This document shows positions 34,532-45,944 of a stretch of 64,000 nucleotides of DNA, piece after piece. Location of the stretch: positions 16,185,356 through 16,249,355 of the forward strand of contig NC_054748.1 of assembly GCF_018143015.1 (NCBI RefSeq). Reading direction: 5' to 3'. Source of the DNA: Lytechinus variegatus. Its lineage: Eukaryota > Echinodermata > Echinoidea > Temnopleuroida > Toxopneustidae. How positions within the stretch are numbered: position 1 is the first letter of the stretch; each line of letters opens with the position of its first letter. A program made the position numbers and the translations under genes. The notes under the pieces were generated by a model. The model saw nothing but the letters and a program-made list of their open reading frames with translations, made no database searches and was not told the origin of the DNA.

Positions 34532-34718
34532 CAGAGATGCCAAGTTCAAAGACCAGCTATGCGTGAGATTTTCTGTGAATCTGAGTGAGATCACTGACAT
34601 TGTGCACAATGTCTATGGGGATAGGCTGTGATAGTTGTGTGAGACAGAGATTTTAGGGGATGCCAAGAGTCCAAAATGCTTGAGTCTCACGCATAATGCG
34701 TGAGACTTGGTAGCTCTG
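34532..34718. mobile_element. Small TIR element with 6-bp target duplication, copy 2 (inverted)
   Basis: Ends CAGAGATGCCAAG and CTTGGTAGCTCTG, flanked by TTGTAA on both sides. The interior is the reverse complement of 6838-7021. It is inserted in an older MITE with a TTTCATAAAGCTGG left arm at about 34511 and an ACGAACAGCTTTAT right arm at about 34850. Confidence 0.85.
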
Positions 34719-34869
34719 TTGTAAGAGTGACTTTAAGAACGACTAGTGATCCTTTCTTGTGGGAAATGATATTTACCACTAAACGTTCATTGGTGATTAT
34801 TTAGCAAGTAAGGAAGGTTCACCCGTCGTTCTTGCAGTTTCTCTTAACTTACGAACAGCTTTATTACAG

Positions 34870-35401
34870 ACCTACCTATGGCCCAACTTACAAAGAGTTG
34901 TGATAGATTCAAATCTGAAGCATTATTTTACAAATAAAATTCATGTGAAAACTGAAATTTTGACCATTGCATTGTATACCAGCTCATGTTTGGATATCAA
35001 GCACAATAAAAACTTGAAAAGTGCTTGAAATACTTTATGTCGTTGTGCCATATCACAGCCATGGCACTATTAGACATTGCATACACTATTACATTTGCTA
35101 TACTACACATACATGTATGTAATTTGTAACTAACTGGCCCTAATTAATGAAGTACTCCTTTTCCACCTAAAAGTACAAGTAGGTTTAGCATGTGCCCACA
35201 CAGAATGTTACTATTCATTGGTTTTGTATTGTACTATGCATGAAGATTATTTCATCTACAATTCTAAAACTTTCATGTGCTAGTAAGTACTGATAGAATT
35301 GGAATGCCCTCTGAAGACGCAATGAACTCCAGCAATCATAAGAATATGGGTCATGTTTATTCTTGAAGGAAGACTAGGCCTACACTTATTGAGTATTATT
35401 T
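34870..35401. other. Intergenic, tetraspanin 3' flank
   Basis: No exon was recognised. Minus-strand AATAAA words exist (for example near 35357), but none can be tied to the gene. Confidence 0.4.
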
Positions 35402-35697
35402 GTGGAGCATTGTAGCCCAGTGGATTAGTCTTCTGACTTTGAAACAGAGGGTCATGGGTTCGAATCCCAGCCATGGTGTAATTTTCTTCAGCAAGAAATT
35501 TATCCACATTGTGCTGCACTCAACCCAGGTGAGATGAATGGGTACCCGGCATGATCAATTCCTTGAATGCATGAGCGCTGAAAGGCAGCTCGAGCTAAAT
35601 CCAGAGTAATAATAATAACATCGAGCCTTGGAATAGAATACTTCTAGATATGATAGATGGCGCTATATAAATGCCCATTATTATTATTATTATTATT
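35402..35697 (+). mobile_element. tRNA-derived SINE with GCGCTATATAAATG tail
   Basis: The tRNA-like head (GTAGCCCAGTGGATTAGTC, then GGGTTCGAATCCCAGCC), body (CACATTGTGCTGCACTCAAC, GGGTACCCGGCATG) and tail GGCGCTATATAAATGCCC followed by ATT repeats are complete. Same family as 32206. Confidence 0.88.
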
Positions 35698-35854
35698 AAT
35701 TGGTTCTGTACTGAATTTTGTGTTGATTGAGTTTGTACAATCTTCCTGCATAATACATGTATGTATGTAAGCCATGGTCAAAATCTATTATAAAGGAATA
35801 AGGGCCACACTGGTTCATGAAGGAAGACTAATTAATATGCTCTTTGGAAGAAGA

Positions 35855-35959
35855 CTAATCATGTTCCTTGACGGAAGAGTAGACGCCACACCCACAGCAG
35901 TATTTACTTCCTCTGTGAAGCTTGAAGAACAGGATCAATATGAACCAGACCAGCAGGAT
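35855..35959 (-). CDS. Tetraspanin, exon 6 (end of fourth membrane helix and tail)
   Basis: On the minus strand the exon opens after TATTTGTCCCTGTAG and ends at TAG (35855-35857), giving 34 codons plus stop in phase 0. It encodes ILLVWFILILFFKLHRGSK, which completes the fourth membrane helix, then the cytoplasmic tail YCCGCGVYSSVKEHD. The membrane-proximal cysteines (Cys-Cys-Gly-Cys) are typical palmitoylation-type positions in tetraspanins. The tail ends without a YxxPhi lysosomal signal, unlike CD63. The plus-strand open frame at 35774-36076 is only the antisense of this exon. Confidence 0.85.
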   Translation of the reverse strand: MLLVWFILILFFKLHRGSKYCCGCGVYSSVKEHD

Positions 35960-36430
35960 CTACAGGGACAAATAGAAAGAACTATGATGAATCATACAAC
36001 AAATGATGCACAGCTGAGCATGTGCTACTGGCATGCAGCACACCTGAGGGTATTTCTGTATGAGTTGGTAGATTAAAGTGTTTTTGCACATCATTAAGCA
36101 TACGAGCGATGCCTAAATTTCCACTAAAATCACTAACTTAGCAAGTGCATTATTTGTTTTATACAATAATTTGGGGTATGAATCCTTATTGAAAATTGTT
36201 GGGTCACACATCAGTGAACAAGAAGTAGAATGTTTTATTCATTACACAAAGTGAATGGCAAATCCATTTTTGGTAATTGCCGCTAGCAAGAATTATCGAA
36301 ACCATTATTTTGATTGGCAGCTGAGCACTGCCATAACGGCAAAGTTACTGCTGTAAGTCCATTGTGAAAATGACCCCAGACCCTTTATTGGTCGTTCATA
36401 GTGTTTATAACTAGAAAGAGTTTCACAAAC

Positions 36431-36514
36431 CTGTATGATGACAAAGACGATACAGACCACTCCAATCAAAAGCAACCAATCCTCTAGCGTCATCAGTATG
36501 TACTCCTGGCAACC
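36431..36514 (-). CDS. Tetraspanin, exon 5 (end of large loop, start of fourth helix)
   Basis: A small 84-bp exon, phase 0 at both ends, between TCTTCTACAG and ATACAG|GTTTGT. It encodes GCQEYILMTLEDWLLLIGVV then CIVFVIIQ. The Gly-Cys pair is the last conserved cysteine of the tetraspanin large extracellular loop. A short linker and the start of the fourth helix follow. Confidence 0.88.
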
Positions 36515-36546
36515 CTGTAGAAGAGTACATCAAAATATGAAAACTA

Positions 36547-36790
36547 TTGGGTGATTTCAAGTCCGGTGTTGGCCTTGGTGTTGGTGTTAGTGTTGATATT
36601 TGGTTTGCTTCCCCTAGCTCCAAAACCAATTAAGATTTGGTCAAACTGATCCAGATCACATGATTGACATCTCAACAACCAGTGAGTGACTTTTCCGGAC
36701 CATCTTCATGTTATTTTTGGTGTTATAATCGTGTAAAAATTGACCTAACACCAACACCAAAAAGTCAACACTGAACTTGAAATCACCCAA
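36547..36790. mobile_element. MITE in tetraspanin intron 4 with TTGGGTGATTTCAAGT ends
   Basis: TTGGGTGATTTCAAGT and the inverted ACTTGAAATCACCCAA bound 244 bp. Inner arms with TTGGTGTTGGTGTTAG and CTAACACCAACACCAA also pair. It is inserted about 35 bp from exon 5. Confidence 0.85.
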
Positions 36791-37086
36791 TTTACATAAA
36801 ACCTCCATTTGTCAAATGTTGTTTTTCATTCAATATTCTGACTGTCCATATACCATAGAGTACCAAAGTGATGATGTCACAAAAAACTCTTCTTTTATAA
36901 CATATTCTGGTAGAGCTTGATGAGAAACTCCACTTCCAAAATTTGGTGAGAATCGGTCCATAAGTCCTATTGATACATGTATGACTTCATGAACTCAGGT
37001 TTAAAGGGTTAAGATCAATCCTATCAAAATGAAAACACAAGCAATTTTTATCTGTAATCGATGATGCTATGAGATTGCTTTCATAC

Positions 37087-37209
37087 CTCCATGTAGTAGC
37101 TAGTACAAGCGCCATCAGGACCGTTACAGCACGATTCGGGCACCTCACCCGGCGGGAATCCCCCGGTAATCTCCCAGTCGGTAGGTGCGTTCACACCACA
37201 GCATTCAAC
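37087..37209 (-). CDS. Tetraspanin, exon 4 (CCG motif of the large extracellular loop)
   Basis: A 123-bp exon, phase 0, between CCTGAACAG and ATGGAG|GTATGA. It encodes VECCGVNAPTDWEITGGFPP then GEVPESCCNGPDGACTSYYME. The Cys-Cys-Gly motif followed by xxxxxxDW, and the second Cys-Cys, are the family hallmark and form the disulphides of the large loop. Counting the cysteine in exon 5 the loop has six, the commonest arrangement. No sequon is seen in this exon. Confidence 0.95.
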
Positions 37210-38007
37210 CTGTTCAGGAACGATGAAAGGAACATAACTTTCAATAATCAGTATCTACCCTGCATGTATTAGCAACCTTTAAAAATTCCACGGTGTATTT
37301 GTTAGCAGCTACCCCGCTCAGCACCTTTCAAAGAAAGGGAATTCTCAGAAAATCTTCTTTTTGATAATTTTATACAGCTGGATTCATTTGAAACATGTTT
37401 TTTTAGTACATGTACATACAAATTCTAGAGTGGACATTTCATCACATGAAAACTTATCTCATGTTGCAGACTTGCCCATGCAGTTTTCATAATTTTCTTC
37501 TTGACAATAAAATAGCCCTTGTTTTATGCTCCCAGCCACATACATGTAACTGTGATTAATCGGATCAATCGCAATTCTTTGTAAACTTTATACCTCTTGT
37601 TGAAAACTGTCCCATGCAGTTTTCATCTCAGAATGATTCTGGGCCCCGTCTTACAAAGAGTTATGATTGATCCAATGAATCGTAACTCTATGGAAATCCA
37701 TCAGTGTCATATTTTTTCTACAGGAAATTTGCAAAATGTCCTTTGTTAACAAAGAAGAACACACCAAATTGTCAAGAAATCAATGAATTTATGGATATAC
37801 ATTCATATCTAGAAATTGTTTTGAACGAACATGCATTTTATATGTTGACTTTGCAGGCTTTCCATAGTTGCGATTGATCAGATCAATCACAACTCTTTAA
37901 AGACGGGGCCCAGATCTTGACAATAAAATAGCCCTTGTTCCATGCTCCCAGCCACATACTTGTAGCTTTGATCAATCGTATCAATCGCAATTTCTTTGTA
38001 AACTTAC
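37210..38007 (-). other. Tetraspanin intron 3 with MITE and exon-edge-like repeats
   Basis: The intron contains the MITE at 37640-37911. Short passages near 37590-37640 resemble the donor edge of exon 3: CTTGTTGAAAACTGTCCCATGCAGTT (first part about 37598) against CTTGTTGCAGACTGTCCCATGCAGC at 38010. A related but weaker passage is near 37440-37490. These look like decayed copies of the exon 3 end. Confidence 0.6.
37640..37911. mobile_element. MITE of the GGGCCCCGTCTTA family
   Basis: GGGCCCCGTCTTACAAAGAG and the inverted CTCTTTAAAGACGGGGCCC. The interior has TGATTGATCCAATGAATCG facing CGATTGATCAGATCAATC. The copy at 24884 is related. Confidence 0.8.
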
Positions 38008-38193
38008 CTCTTGTTGCAGACTGTCCCATGCAGCTTTCATCTCCGAATGATTCTCGTCTTGATAGTAAAATAGCCCTCGTTTCATACTCGCAGTCACATA
38101 GCTTGTCATGTCATCGTGCATATGAAGCCCGGCAAAGGCGATGATGATAGCAGACACCTCCAAACAGATCACCACCACAACCATGAAGTAAAA
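38008..38193 (-). CDS. Tetraspanin, exon 3 (third helix and start of large loop)
   Basis: A 186-bp exon, phase 0, between a T-tract ending TTTTCAG and CAAGAG|GTAAGT. It encodes FYFMVVVVICLEVSAIIIAF, the third membrane helix with the conserved Cys-Leu-Glu and the following Ala/Gly, then the first part of the large loop (HMHDDMTSYVTASMKRG, YYQDENHSEMKAAWDSLQQE). The Asn in ENHS is a possible N-glycosylation site (N-x-S). This order and length are typical for the family. Confidence 0.92.
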
Positions 38194-38715
38194 CTGAAAA
38201 AAAAAATTAGATAAAAATGACAAGTCTTTTATTAGGGACATTGAATAAGCTTGTCTGTTTAATATGTTCTATGTTTCTGTCCTTTTTTCATACTTTTTTA
38301 CTTTTGCTTTTAATTGCTGTTGTTTTGCCCTACCAGTCAACTGATTTGGTTTGATTTTGAGATATTTGTTTTCAATCTCAAAAGTTGATTGAAAGATACT
38401 GTTTTGTTTTACTATCAGTAATGAATATAAAAAGGGAGTAGCCTAGATAGGCCAATGGCTTTTTGTTATTCCCTCACATCCAATTCATTGCTATATGTTT
38501 TTCTTGCTATTTTGGGGTCTAAATTGTACAACTGTCATTGTTGTTTTTACTCTATTGCATTAACTCACTATGCATTGTACCCTGTTATTATAAGAGATAT
38601 GAAATAAATGAATTTGAATTTGAATGTTTCTATTATTGACCCACTTTGGATAAAAATTTGATCAGTTCTCATTCTTTATTCATCATCATTGTTGTCATTA
38701 TCACCGTCATTATCG
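38194..38715 (-). other. Tetraspanin intron 2, part 1, with a possible retroposon tail
   Basis: Near 38580-38625 the text ATGAAATAAATGAATTTG followed by AATTTGAATG resembles the 3' end of a LINE-like retroposon in plus orientation. No coding part is seen. Confidence 0.4.
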
Positions 38716-39072
38716 TGGTCTCGTGGTGTAGCGGTTCTGACTCTCGCCTTGTAATCAGAGGGTCGTGTGTTCGAATCCCACCATGGCCTAGCGTCCTTTG
38801 GCAAGGCGTTAATCCACACTTTGCCACTCTCCACCCAGGTGTTAAATGGGTACCCGGTAGGATGTGAAAGCCTATATGTAGTATGCCTAGCAATTGAGTC
38901 TTGGAACTCTTGTTGGAATGCTCCCCAGGGAGTGGAGAAGGTGCATACATTGTATGCGGGCATGCAAGGATCCAATGACTGGGGTAATAATATGTCTGTA
39001 AAGCGCTTAGAGACGTCGTTCCGATGTATTAAGCGCTATATAAATGCGGAATATTATTATTATTATTATTAT
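38716..39072 (+). mobile_element. tRNA-derived SINE, full copy, in tetraspanin intron 2
   Basis: Head GTGGTGTAGCGGTTCTGACT, B-box-like GTGTTCGAATCCCACC, body GTTAATCCACACTTTGCC and GGGTACCCGGTAGGATG, then AAGCGCTTAGAGACGTCG and the tail AGCGCTATATAAATGCGG with ATT repeats. It is the best copy of this SINE in the window. Confidence 0.9.
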
Positions 39073-39963
39073 CATCAATTATTCTCATCTTCATCATCAT
39101 CATCAATTTTCATTATCATTTTATTATCATTATGATTATTAAGGTTATTACTAAACGCACATTGAGACCTTTGTAAGGTGTAATGCACTATATAAAAACT
39201 GTTCTATTATTATCATTATTCCCCTTTTTATCACTCCCGATTCACAATGTCTTTCATCATTATCAAATTAATTTTTCTGGTATTACTGAAGTGGTGCGGA
39301 TCATTCACATATTGGACACTATTGAAAAAAGGGACATTGCTACGATTCCATTAATACAGATTTTGCTTGAAAAATGGACCACTGATGAATTATGAAGGGG
39401 GGGAGGAGGAGGCTTGCCACCCCAACCCCCTTTTCTTGCTCGGCAGAACATTAGCGTACAACACTGGCCCCCTGAGCAACTTCCCTTGCTACATGTACAT
39501 GTAGTCTGTGTAATGTCTCTATAGCCTATATGGATACTAAGTACTGAGACAAGAAAAAAAAGAGAGAAAAAGTCACTAATTCAACAGATTACTTCAAGGA
39601 CAGAAAAGTTCTACAAACAGTAGAACCATCCAAGCATACTTTCAAACTTATACAAATGAATGTAGACTTGTTCATAGCACAAACAGAGGAGTCAATGCAC
39701 TGTACAGTGAGTCAAAATATTTCATGGTCTTTGATGCTTAATACCCTGAAGGATGGCTCAGATTTTGCAGTTTGGAAATGAAATATCACCTTTTCTTTTA
39801 ATATAAAACACACATGAACAGTATTTTCATGAACTTACATGCACGAACATCAACGACTCAAGCCTACTTCTAGTTTTGGTACCCCCCCCCCAAAAAAAAG
39901 GGTTCTGTTGCTACATGTATATACCTTAAAATGTTACAAAGTGAAGGATATATTAAGCTAAAT
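39073..39963 (-). other. Tetraspanin intron 2, part 2, nothing coding recognised
   Basis: ATC/ATT low-complexity runs to about 39150, then AT-rich unique sequence. Confidence 0.5.
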
Positions 39964-42519
39964 GGGCAATTCCATGGAAAATGATCACTTTAGAGAAAAA
40001 ATGAAGTTTAAGATTTCACTTCAGCAGTCAAATTTTCTTAAAAAGTAATCTATAAAGTCTCAATTTCCAATAGAAATATTGATAAAATTTTGTAGTTTTT
40101 TCCATCATAAAAAAAATAGAATAGTAAATTGCAAAATGTAAAAAATGTGGCTATTTTTAAAAAATTCACCTTTCCTGTCTTTACTAAAAGCAAACAAGGT
40201 CCCAGAGGTCTCTTTTAACTTTTGAATAGTTGATTAATGTTTAAATCAACAGAAAATAATCGTTAAATTTTATGCCATTCATCAATTTTAGAGAAATCTG
40301 TCTTCAGATTTGTGTGATTTCTTTACCATTATCAGTGTCATGTCCGTTACGTTTTTCACTTAAAGTTTTCACAGCTTACAGGAAATTTGTCTAAAGGTAC
40401 TGCAGATTCAGATTCTATGTTAGAATTAAACCCCCTACCATGTGTAGCAATCATTTTCCCTTACCACTTCTCATTTTCATAAAAATGGCGTAACGGACAT
40501 GACAATTCGCGTAACGGACATGACGCCTTATATATGGCAAAAGGCAGCATTCACAAAAACAAAATATTAGGCTCAGTGTCACAGACTGAGGTCAGCCTCA
40601 ATTGTTTGAGGATAGCTGAATGTAATATTTCTTAGAATCTGCATGTCTTTCAAGCTATTTTTAGAAGTTGGTGAATGATGAAAGTTCAGCTCTTGTTCTG
40701 GTAGATTTTTCTGAGAATTAACGGTATGCCACATAATATTAGGATAAGATGCAGCTATATCTGGCAACATACTCAGATCACAATCTGCATCATTTGTGTT
40801 TGAACAAACATTTGATTATCTTAGGTTTTTGCACTGACAGTTTGGAGCATTATAAAACTCCAACTTGTGAATTCATGATCATTGATGATATTACTTCAAA
40901 GTATCTGACTTTCACCAACCTCTACATACTTCTTCAGTGATGGCATGGGCTCACATTTAAAAGCAAGTTTGTATTCGGATATCTGTGTTAAATGATGTAG
41001 CTCTATGAATCCATGAATCTACAGTGGCACTTCTTTGCAGTATCACAAAGCAAAGGGGCCGTGGAAAGAATGTGGCGCGATCAATAAATTATGTCATCAT
41101 AGTAGTATTTTGGTCAGCCATAATCAAGATTTGAATGATGTATCTTCAATTGTACACAAGCAGCGCGGACAATACAACAAAATTAGATACACTCACATTT
41201 GTCAGCAAGCAAGATCGTACGATTAAGAACATCCAAGATTTGATGAAAGGATGATTATACTCAGGATGATAGTTATTTTGAATGAAAAAAAAATCTCAGA
41301 AGCTATTTACAAACATTCTGATTACCTTTCAACTCATACATAATCGATAATGAAAAACCGGTTTCCAGGTACTGCTATTAAATTTTTTATTAAAATACCT
41401 TTTAATACCATTTTTTGTAATCTTAAAACTGACATGAACACTAGTACATGTTCTTTATCATACAATACATTCCATAATATCATCTTGGATTTATACAGGT
41501 CTGGTATATTTTGTTTTCTTCTCACAAAAAATGAGATTTGGTCTGCTCAGTGTGCAGTAGTGGTATGATAAACATTGTATTCAATATAAAATTATCACTT
41601 AGGCTATAGCTATTAAATTAATGATACCTGCTAATAATATCTACTTATTTTTCTTTAGTGTTAGTAAAGGTACTTTGCTGTTACATAATTACTTTCATTA
41701 TTCATATTTCTTTCATTTTCAAACTAAGAAGTGCTGATGAAGTTCACTTCATAAGGGTGTCATGTCCGTTACGCTAGTATACTATCAATTATTAAGGCAT
41801 GAATAAAAAATAATCTTTTCTACCAACTTTTTCTCCTTTAATTAGGTGTGGTGGATGGTAGTAACTTGAAAATACTCATTAACTGTTGTTAACCGGTGTA
41901 AAATTAATTTTTCTAAATATTTTTTTTGTTTTATAAATATTGTACAAAAAGACCCCCTCTCAAATTGCAAAATAATAGGAGATATTACAGATTACCAGTT
42001 ATGATATGTCTCTCTAACCTCTAGCCTTAACATGTAAACAATTAGACTTGTACCATATCTTGTAACAAAATAATTATATTCGCTTACAAAAAGTGGACGA
42101 AACTGTCATGTCCGTTACGCTTCGTGTGTCATGTCCGTTACGCTACATTTTGAGCTAGGAATACAGAATGCACTTAACAACAGTTGTTAAACACCATTTT
42201 ATGGATAGAGCATGATCTTAAGATTAAATTAACACCAACGTCAGGTGCATGCAATCTAAGAATTCACAGGAATTTTGATAAGCAATAGGAGGTAAAAATG
42301 CTTCGTCCATTTCGTGTCATGTCCGTTACGCTCACGGAGAGTGCAATTTCTCCGCAACTGTTCAACGAAACGATTTGAAATTTTATGTGTATGTAATAGA
42401 TACTTAAATGTGTCTGATAAGCTTAGTAACAATTATCAAAAGACTGCTAATTCTACTGTATAACTCTTTGAATTACAAAAATTTGTCTGAACGTCATGTC
42501 CGTTACGCTGGAATTGACC
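39964..42519. mobile_element. Large non-coding TIR element with eight dispersed GTCATGTCCGTTACG motifs
   Basis: Left end GGGCAATTCCAT at 39964; right end inverted TGGAATTGACC to 42519. The motif GTCATGTCCGTTACG occurs at 40337, 41759, 42105, 42128, 42316 and 42493 on the plus strand and at 40489 and 40510 on the minus strand. The last copy directly abuts the right TIR. The interior is AT-rich, with no transposase-like frame. It shares its end and motif plan with 55531-58495 and its end with 18621-18823. No clear target duplication is visible. Confidence 0.8.
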
Positions 42520-42945
42520 ATATGTATTGAATAGGGAAAGTCATGAAAGTCCATTTTCAAAAAATGGTTACTTTCATATCAGAAAACCTGCAATTCTATT
42601 TCAACCTTGATCTGGAATGAAAATTCCATTTTGCCATAGAAAATACAAAAATCAAAAACATGAATTTTGTTTTGCAAATGAAATTTTGGTTCCTGTAAAT
42701 TGTATTTCAACCTTGATCTGGAATGAAAATTCCATTTTGCCATAGAAAATATAAAAATCAAAAACATGAATTTTGTTTTGCAAATGAAATTTTGGTTCCA
42801 TGACATTTGCTCCAGCGACAACTGCTCCGCTGTAAATTCCACACAGCAACGGAATTACCAACTTAAGCCCTTGATTTAACACTACACCCTATCCTAAACC
42901 TACTATAAAACCTGTTTGCAACCGTAATCTTAATTTTACATCAGT
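42520..42945 (-). repeat. Tetraspanin intron 2, 112-bp tandem duplication
   Basis: The passage from 42589 to about 42685 (TATTTCAACCTTGATCTGGA ... TTTTGGTTCC) is repeated at about 42701-42798 with very few changes. A third partial arm (TTTTCATATCAG) precedes it. Confidence 0.8.
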
Positions 42946-43420
42946 AGGTGGTTTCAAACCGCCTCGATCACAAGAATCCCCGTTAAATTACGAGAACTTT
43001 TTAAGGCTACAAAATACCCGTTAATTATTCCTGCATTCACACCGCCCCGAAACACATCCTTCGGGATAAGTTCCCGAAGTTACGAGCATGCGCAGTATGG
43101 TCTGATAAGCTGGCAAGGCGCGAGATTCAAAATCACTAGCCCAGCAGCCACCCACGCCGCCGCGCCCAACGACACGCTGGGCTAAAAGTTCCCGTAATTT
43201 GCTTTCACATCGCCAAAATACCTGCGACCTTGGAAAAATCCCCACGAAAGTTCTCATAATTTCGCCAAGTACCTACTATTTAGCGGGTATTTTCTTTCGG
43301 GGAAATTACGCGTAGTTTGCTTTCACATTACCAAAATACCTGGTATTTTCTGATCGGGGTAAATTTCCCGATCAGAGAATACCTGGAACTGGCGAACTTC
43401 GAGGCGGTCTGAAACCACCT
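42946..43420. mobile_element. MITE with GGTGGTTTCA(A/G)ACCGCCTCG ends and TA flanks
   Basis: GGTGGTTTCAAACCGCCTCG after TA at 42945-42946 is mirrored by CGAGGCGGTCTGAAACCACC before TA at 43420. The interior repeats CGTAATTTGCTTTCACATCG-like text at 43192 and 43310 and short GTTCCCG/CGGGAA words. It is non-coding and lies about 120 bp from exon 2. Confidence 0.8.
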
Positions 43421-43542
43421 ATAGATGAAATAAAGCCCCTGGAGAGCAAATGTAGTGTCACCAAGATTTCACATTGGAAGAACCAAAACAGATTTTCCGA
43501 TTTGATTTTACAAGTGACTAAAAAATCTAAACTTGCGCTTAC

Positions 43543-43740
43543 CGTAAGGAGACAGCAGACGCCCTCCCTCACAGCTGCAATACATCCGATGATAGCCACC
43601 ACCACGATGAATATACCGAGAATTATGAGGACGTACGCTGCATGCATGTACGAGATGCTCGGTAGAAGGGACGCGTACGTCCCTGACGTCACTCCAACCA
43701 GCACATGTATGCCGGTGATGAATAATCCGATACCTGAAAG
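43543..43740 (-). CDS. Tetraspanin, exon 2 (first helix end, small loop, second helix)
   Basis: A 198-bp exon, phase 0, between TTCTTCTGTAG and CTTACG|GTAAGC. It encodes LSGIGLFITGIHVLVGVTSG (end of helix 1), a small extracellular loop, then AAYVLIILGIFIVVVAIIGC and IAAVREGVCCLLT. The helix 2 end Gly-Cys with a following basic residue, then Cys-Leu-Leu, is the tetraspanin signature (usually GCCGAxRExxCLL). Exon borders match the usual family gene structure. Confidence 0.93.
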
Positions 43741-43885
43741 CTACAGAAGAACAAACAACATTTCAGTTTATATCATAGACATCATAGTTTTTGTGTAAAT
43801 ACAAAGAAAAAGACAGATCATTTTCATTTTTCATTTATTAATTACATTTATGCAAATGAAAATGACAATGATAACTTATAGTAAT

Positions 43886-44790
43886 GCTTAAAATAATGGA
43901 TAAAGATTTGCAGCTCATGAACATGTTACACTGTTTCCCCAGGCACTGTTTATCTACATTTTCATATTTTCTATAGCATCACTTTAATAGGATGGGTGGA
44001 TGGGTGGATGGATGGGTGGATGGATGGATGGATGGATGGAGGGGTGGATGGATGGATGGATGGATGGGAGGATGGGAGGATGGATGGATGGAGGGGTGGG
44101 TGGGTGGATGGATGGGTGGATGGGTGGATGGATGGATGGAGGGGTGGATGGATGGATGGATGGGTGGATGGGTGGATGGATGGATGGAGGGGTGGATGGG
44201 TGGATGGATGGATGGATGGGTGGATGGATGGATGGAGGGGTGGATGGATGGATGGATGGGAGGATGGGAGGATGGATGGGTGGGTGGGTGGTAAGCTTTT
44301 TCGGTATTGATATAATGGATAAAGATTTGCAGCTCATGAACATGTTATGACACTGTTTATCAACATTTTCTATAGCATCACTTTAATAGGATGGATGGAT
44401 GGGGGGTGGATGGATGGGTGGATGGGTGGATGGATGAGTGGATGGATGGGTGAATGGATGGGTGAATGGATGGAGGGGTGGGTGGATGGGGCGGATGGAT
44501 GGAAGGATGGATGGATGGAGGGGTGGATGAATGGATGGATGGATGGGTGAGTGGATAGGGGGTGAATGGAAGGAGGGGTGGATGGAAGGAGGGGTGGATG
44601 GATGGAGGGGTGAATGGATGGATGGGTGGGTGGATGGATGGATGGAAGGATGGAGGGATGGAGGGGTGGATGAATGGATGGGTGAGTGGATAGGGGGTGA
44701 ATGGATGGAGGGGTGGATGGATGGATGGATGGGTGAATGGATAGATGGATGGGTGAATGGATGGGTGGATGGGGGTGGATGGATGGATAT
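43886..44790. repeat. Compound GGATGG/GGTGGATG satellite with a duplicated unique flank
   Basis: Two blocks of 4-bp-based repeats (about 43991-44294 and 44389-44787) are each preceded by the same unique sequence (TGGATAAAGATTTGCAGCTC, then ATAGCATCACTTTAATAGG at about 43896-43991 and 44314-44390). So one flank-plus-satellite unit was duplicated. Open frames through it on both strands are artefacts of the period. Confidence 0.95.
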
Positions 44791-45470
44791 CACTTTCAAT
44801 TCGTTTCTCTGGGCTTGCCATGCATTAGTGTTGCTGTCTACATTCAACACTCAGCATGAAAGAGTGCATTTTTTGGTACAGGTAAATTTGAAGCATAACT
44901 ACACATGTTGGAATTTGGGAAAATCAAACTCAAGTTCTGCAAATTTAATTGTGAAGTCTAGTCTCGCCGAACACTGCATTAGTTTTGCTGTCTACATTCA
45001 ACACTAAACATGAAAAATTTCCTTTATGGTACAGTAAATTTTGAGCATAAATGCACAAGTGCATACTATTACCAGAATTTGGGAAAATAAAAAGGTTTAA
45101 ACTGAAACATCATTGATGGATTCCGGTATGATATCAACCTTGACTGCGAAAAGTGACAAAGGACAATGAAAGAAAACTTGACACATCTTTTCTTCAATGT
45201 TTTTTCAATGTTGACACAATTACGATTCAAAAGCCAGCCACAATTCTCACACCCCCTTTACTCATTTTATAATTTATTTTGAATTTCTTTTGAGAACAGC
45301 ATATTTTCACTGAGCGTTGTGGTTTCTGTTTCAACACTTAACTATAGGCTGAGTTGAATCAGGTCGCAATAGCCCTACAGTATGAAGTGGGTTCAGGAAT
45401 ATTTTCTAAATACTCTTTTAAATCTATCATTACAATTATCATTGTACATGTAATTATTATCTGAATAACT
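44791..45470 (-). repeat. Tetraspanin intron 1, diverged duplication with TGTCTACATTCAACACT
   Basis: Near 44833 and 44988 the phrase TTGCTGTCTACATTCAACAC recurs with similar downstream text (GTAAATTTGAAGCATAA and GTAAATTTTGAGCATAA). A diverged relative is near 33160. The rest is unremarkable. Confidence 0.55.
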
Positions 45471-45760
45471 TTTTATATTTTGTCGTTCATTATTCGCTTT
45501 ATTTTGGTATTTACTTATTTTAGCTTGTTTTCTGTCCGTCTCTTGTAGTATACATGTAGGTTATGTTAATTAGTATTGAAAATTTTAAGTTAAGGGACTT
45601 GCCTTTTATGCTTTCCTTAACAAGTCCCTACGTTCAATTTATATTTAATATATGTTAAGAAATGTCATTGAACTATTATTTTGAACATGTACTTCAAATT
45701 GTATATATCATTTTGTTGAACAAAATAAATAAATCTAATCTAATCTACTCGTTGAATAAA
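45471..45760 (+). mobile_element. Possible LINE-type 3' tail
   Basis: GGGACTTGCCTTTTATGC is followed by an inverted AACAAGTCCC, then AT-rich sequence ending AAATAAATAAATCTAATCTAA. Terminal simple repeats after an AATAAA are typical of retroposon 3' ends. No coding region is attached. Confidence 0.35.
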
Positions 45761-45944
45761 TGGGAAGGAAACCATGGGCAATCATTGAAAATGGACTCCC
45801 TATCAACACCAACTTTGACACTATGAATTTGATTGAAATATCAATTAAAATGTAAATTGGAAAAAAAAGAAGTGAGGATGAACAAATTTGATAGCACTTG
45901 ACACTGTACAACCTTTGATCTCATGTGCATTTTAAGAATAACCT

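Noticed and set aside
34395..34631. 78-residue plus-strand frame
   Set aside because: It spans the end of one MITE and the start of the 6-bp-duplication element.
35774..36076. 100-residue plus-strand open frame
   Set aside because: It is antisense to tetraspanin exon 6, whose splice site, frame and membrane helix fit better.
38716..38800. Possible tRNA gene
   Set aside because: The tRNA-like head is followed by the SINE body and tail, and the same head recurs at 755 and 22509; no complete cloverleaf with a proper acceptor stem was seen.
43984..45007. Long open frames on both strands rich in Gly-Trp-Met-Asp or His-Pro-Ser-Ile
   Set aside because: They are translations of the GGATGG satellite, open in several frames on both strands because the repeat lacks stops. 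No splice or start context.
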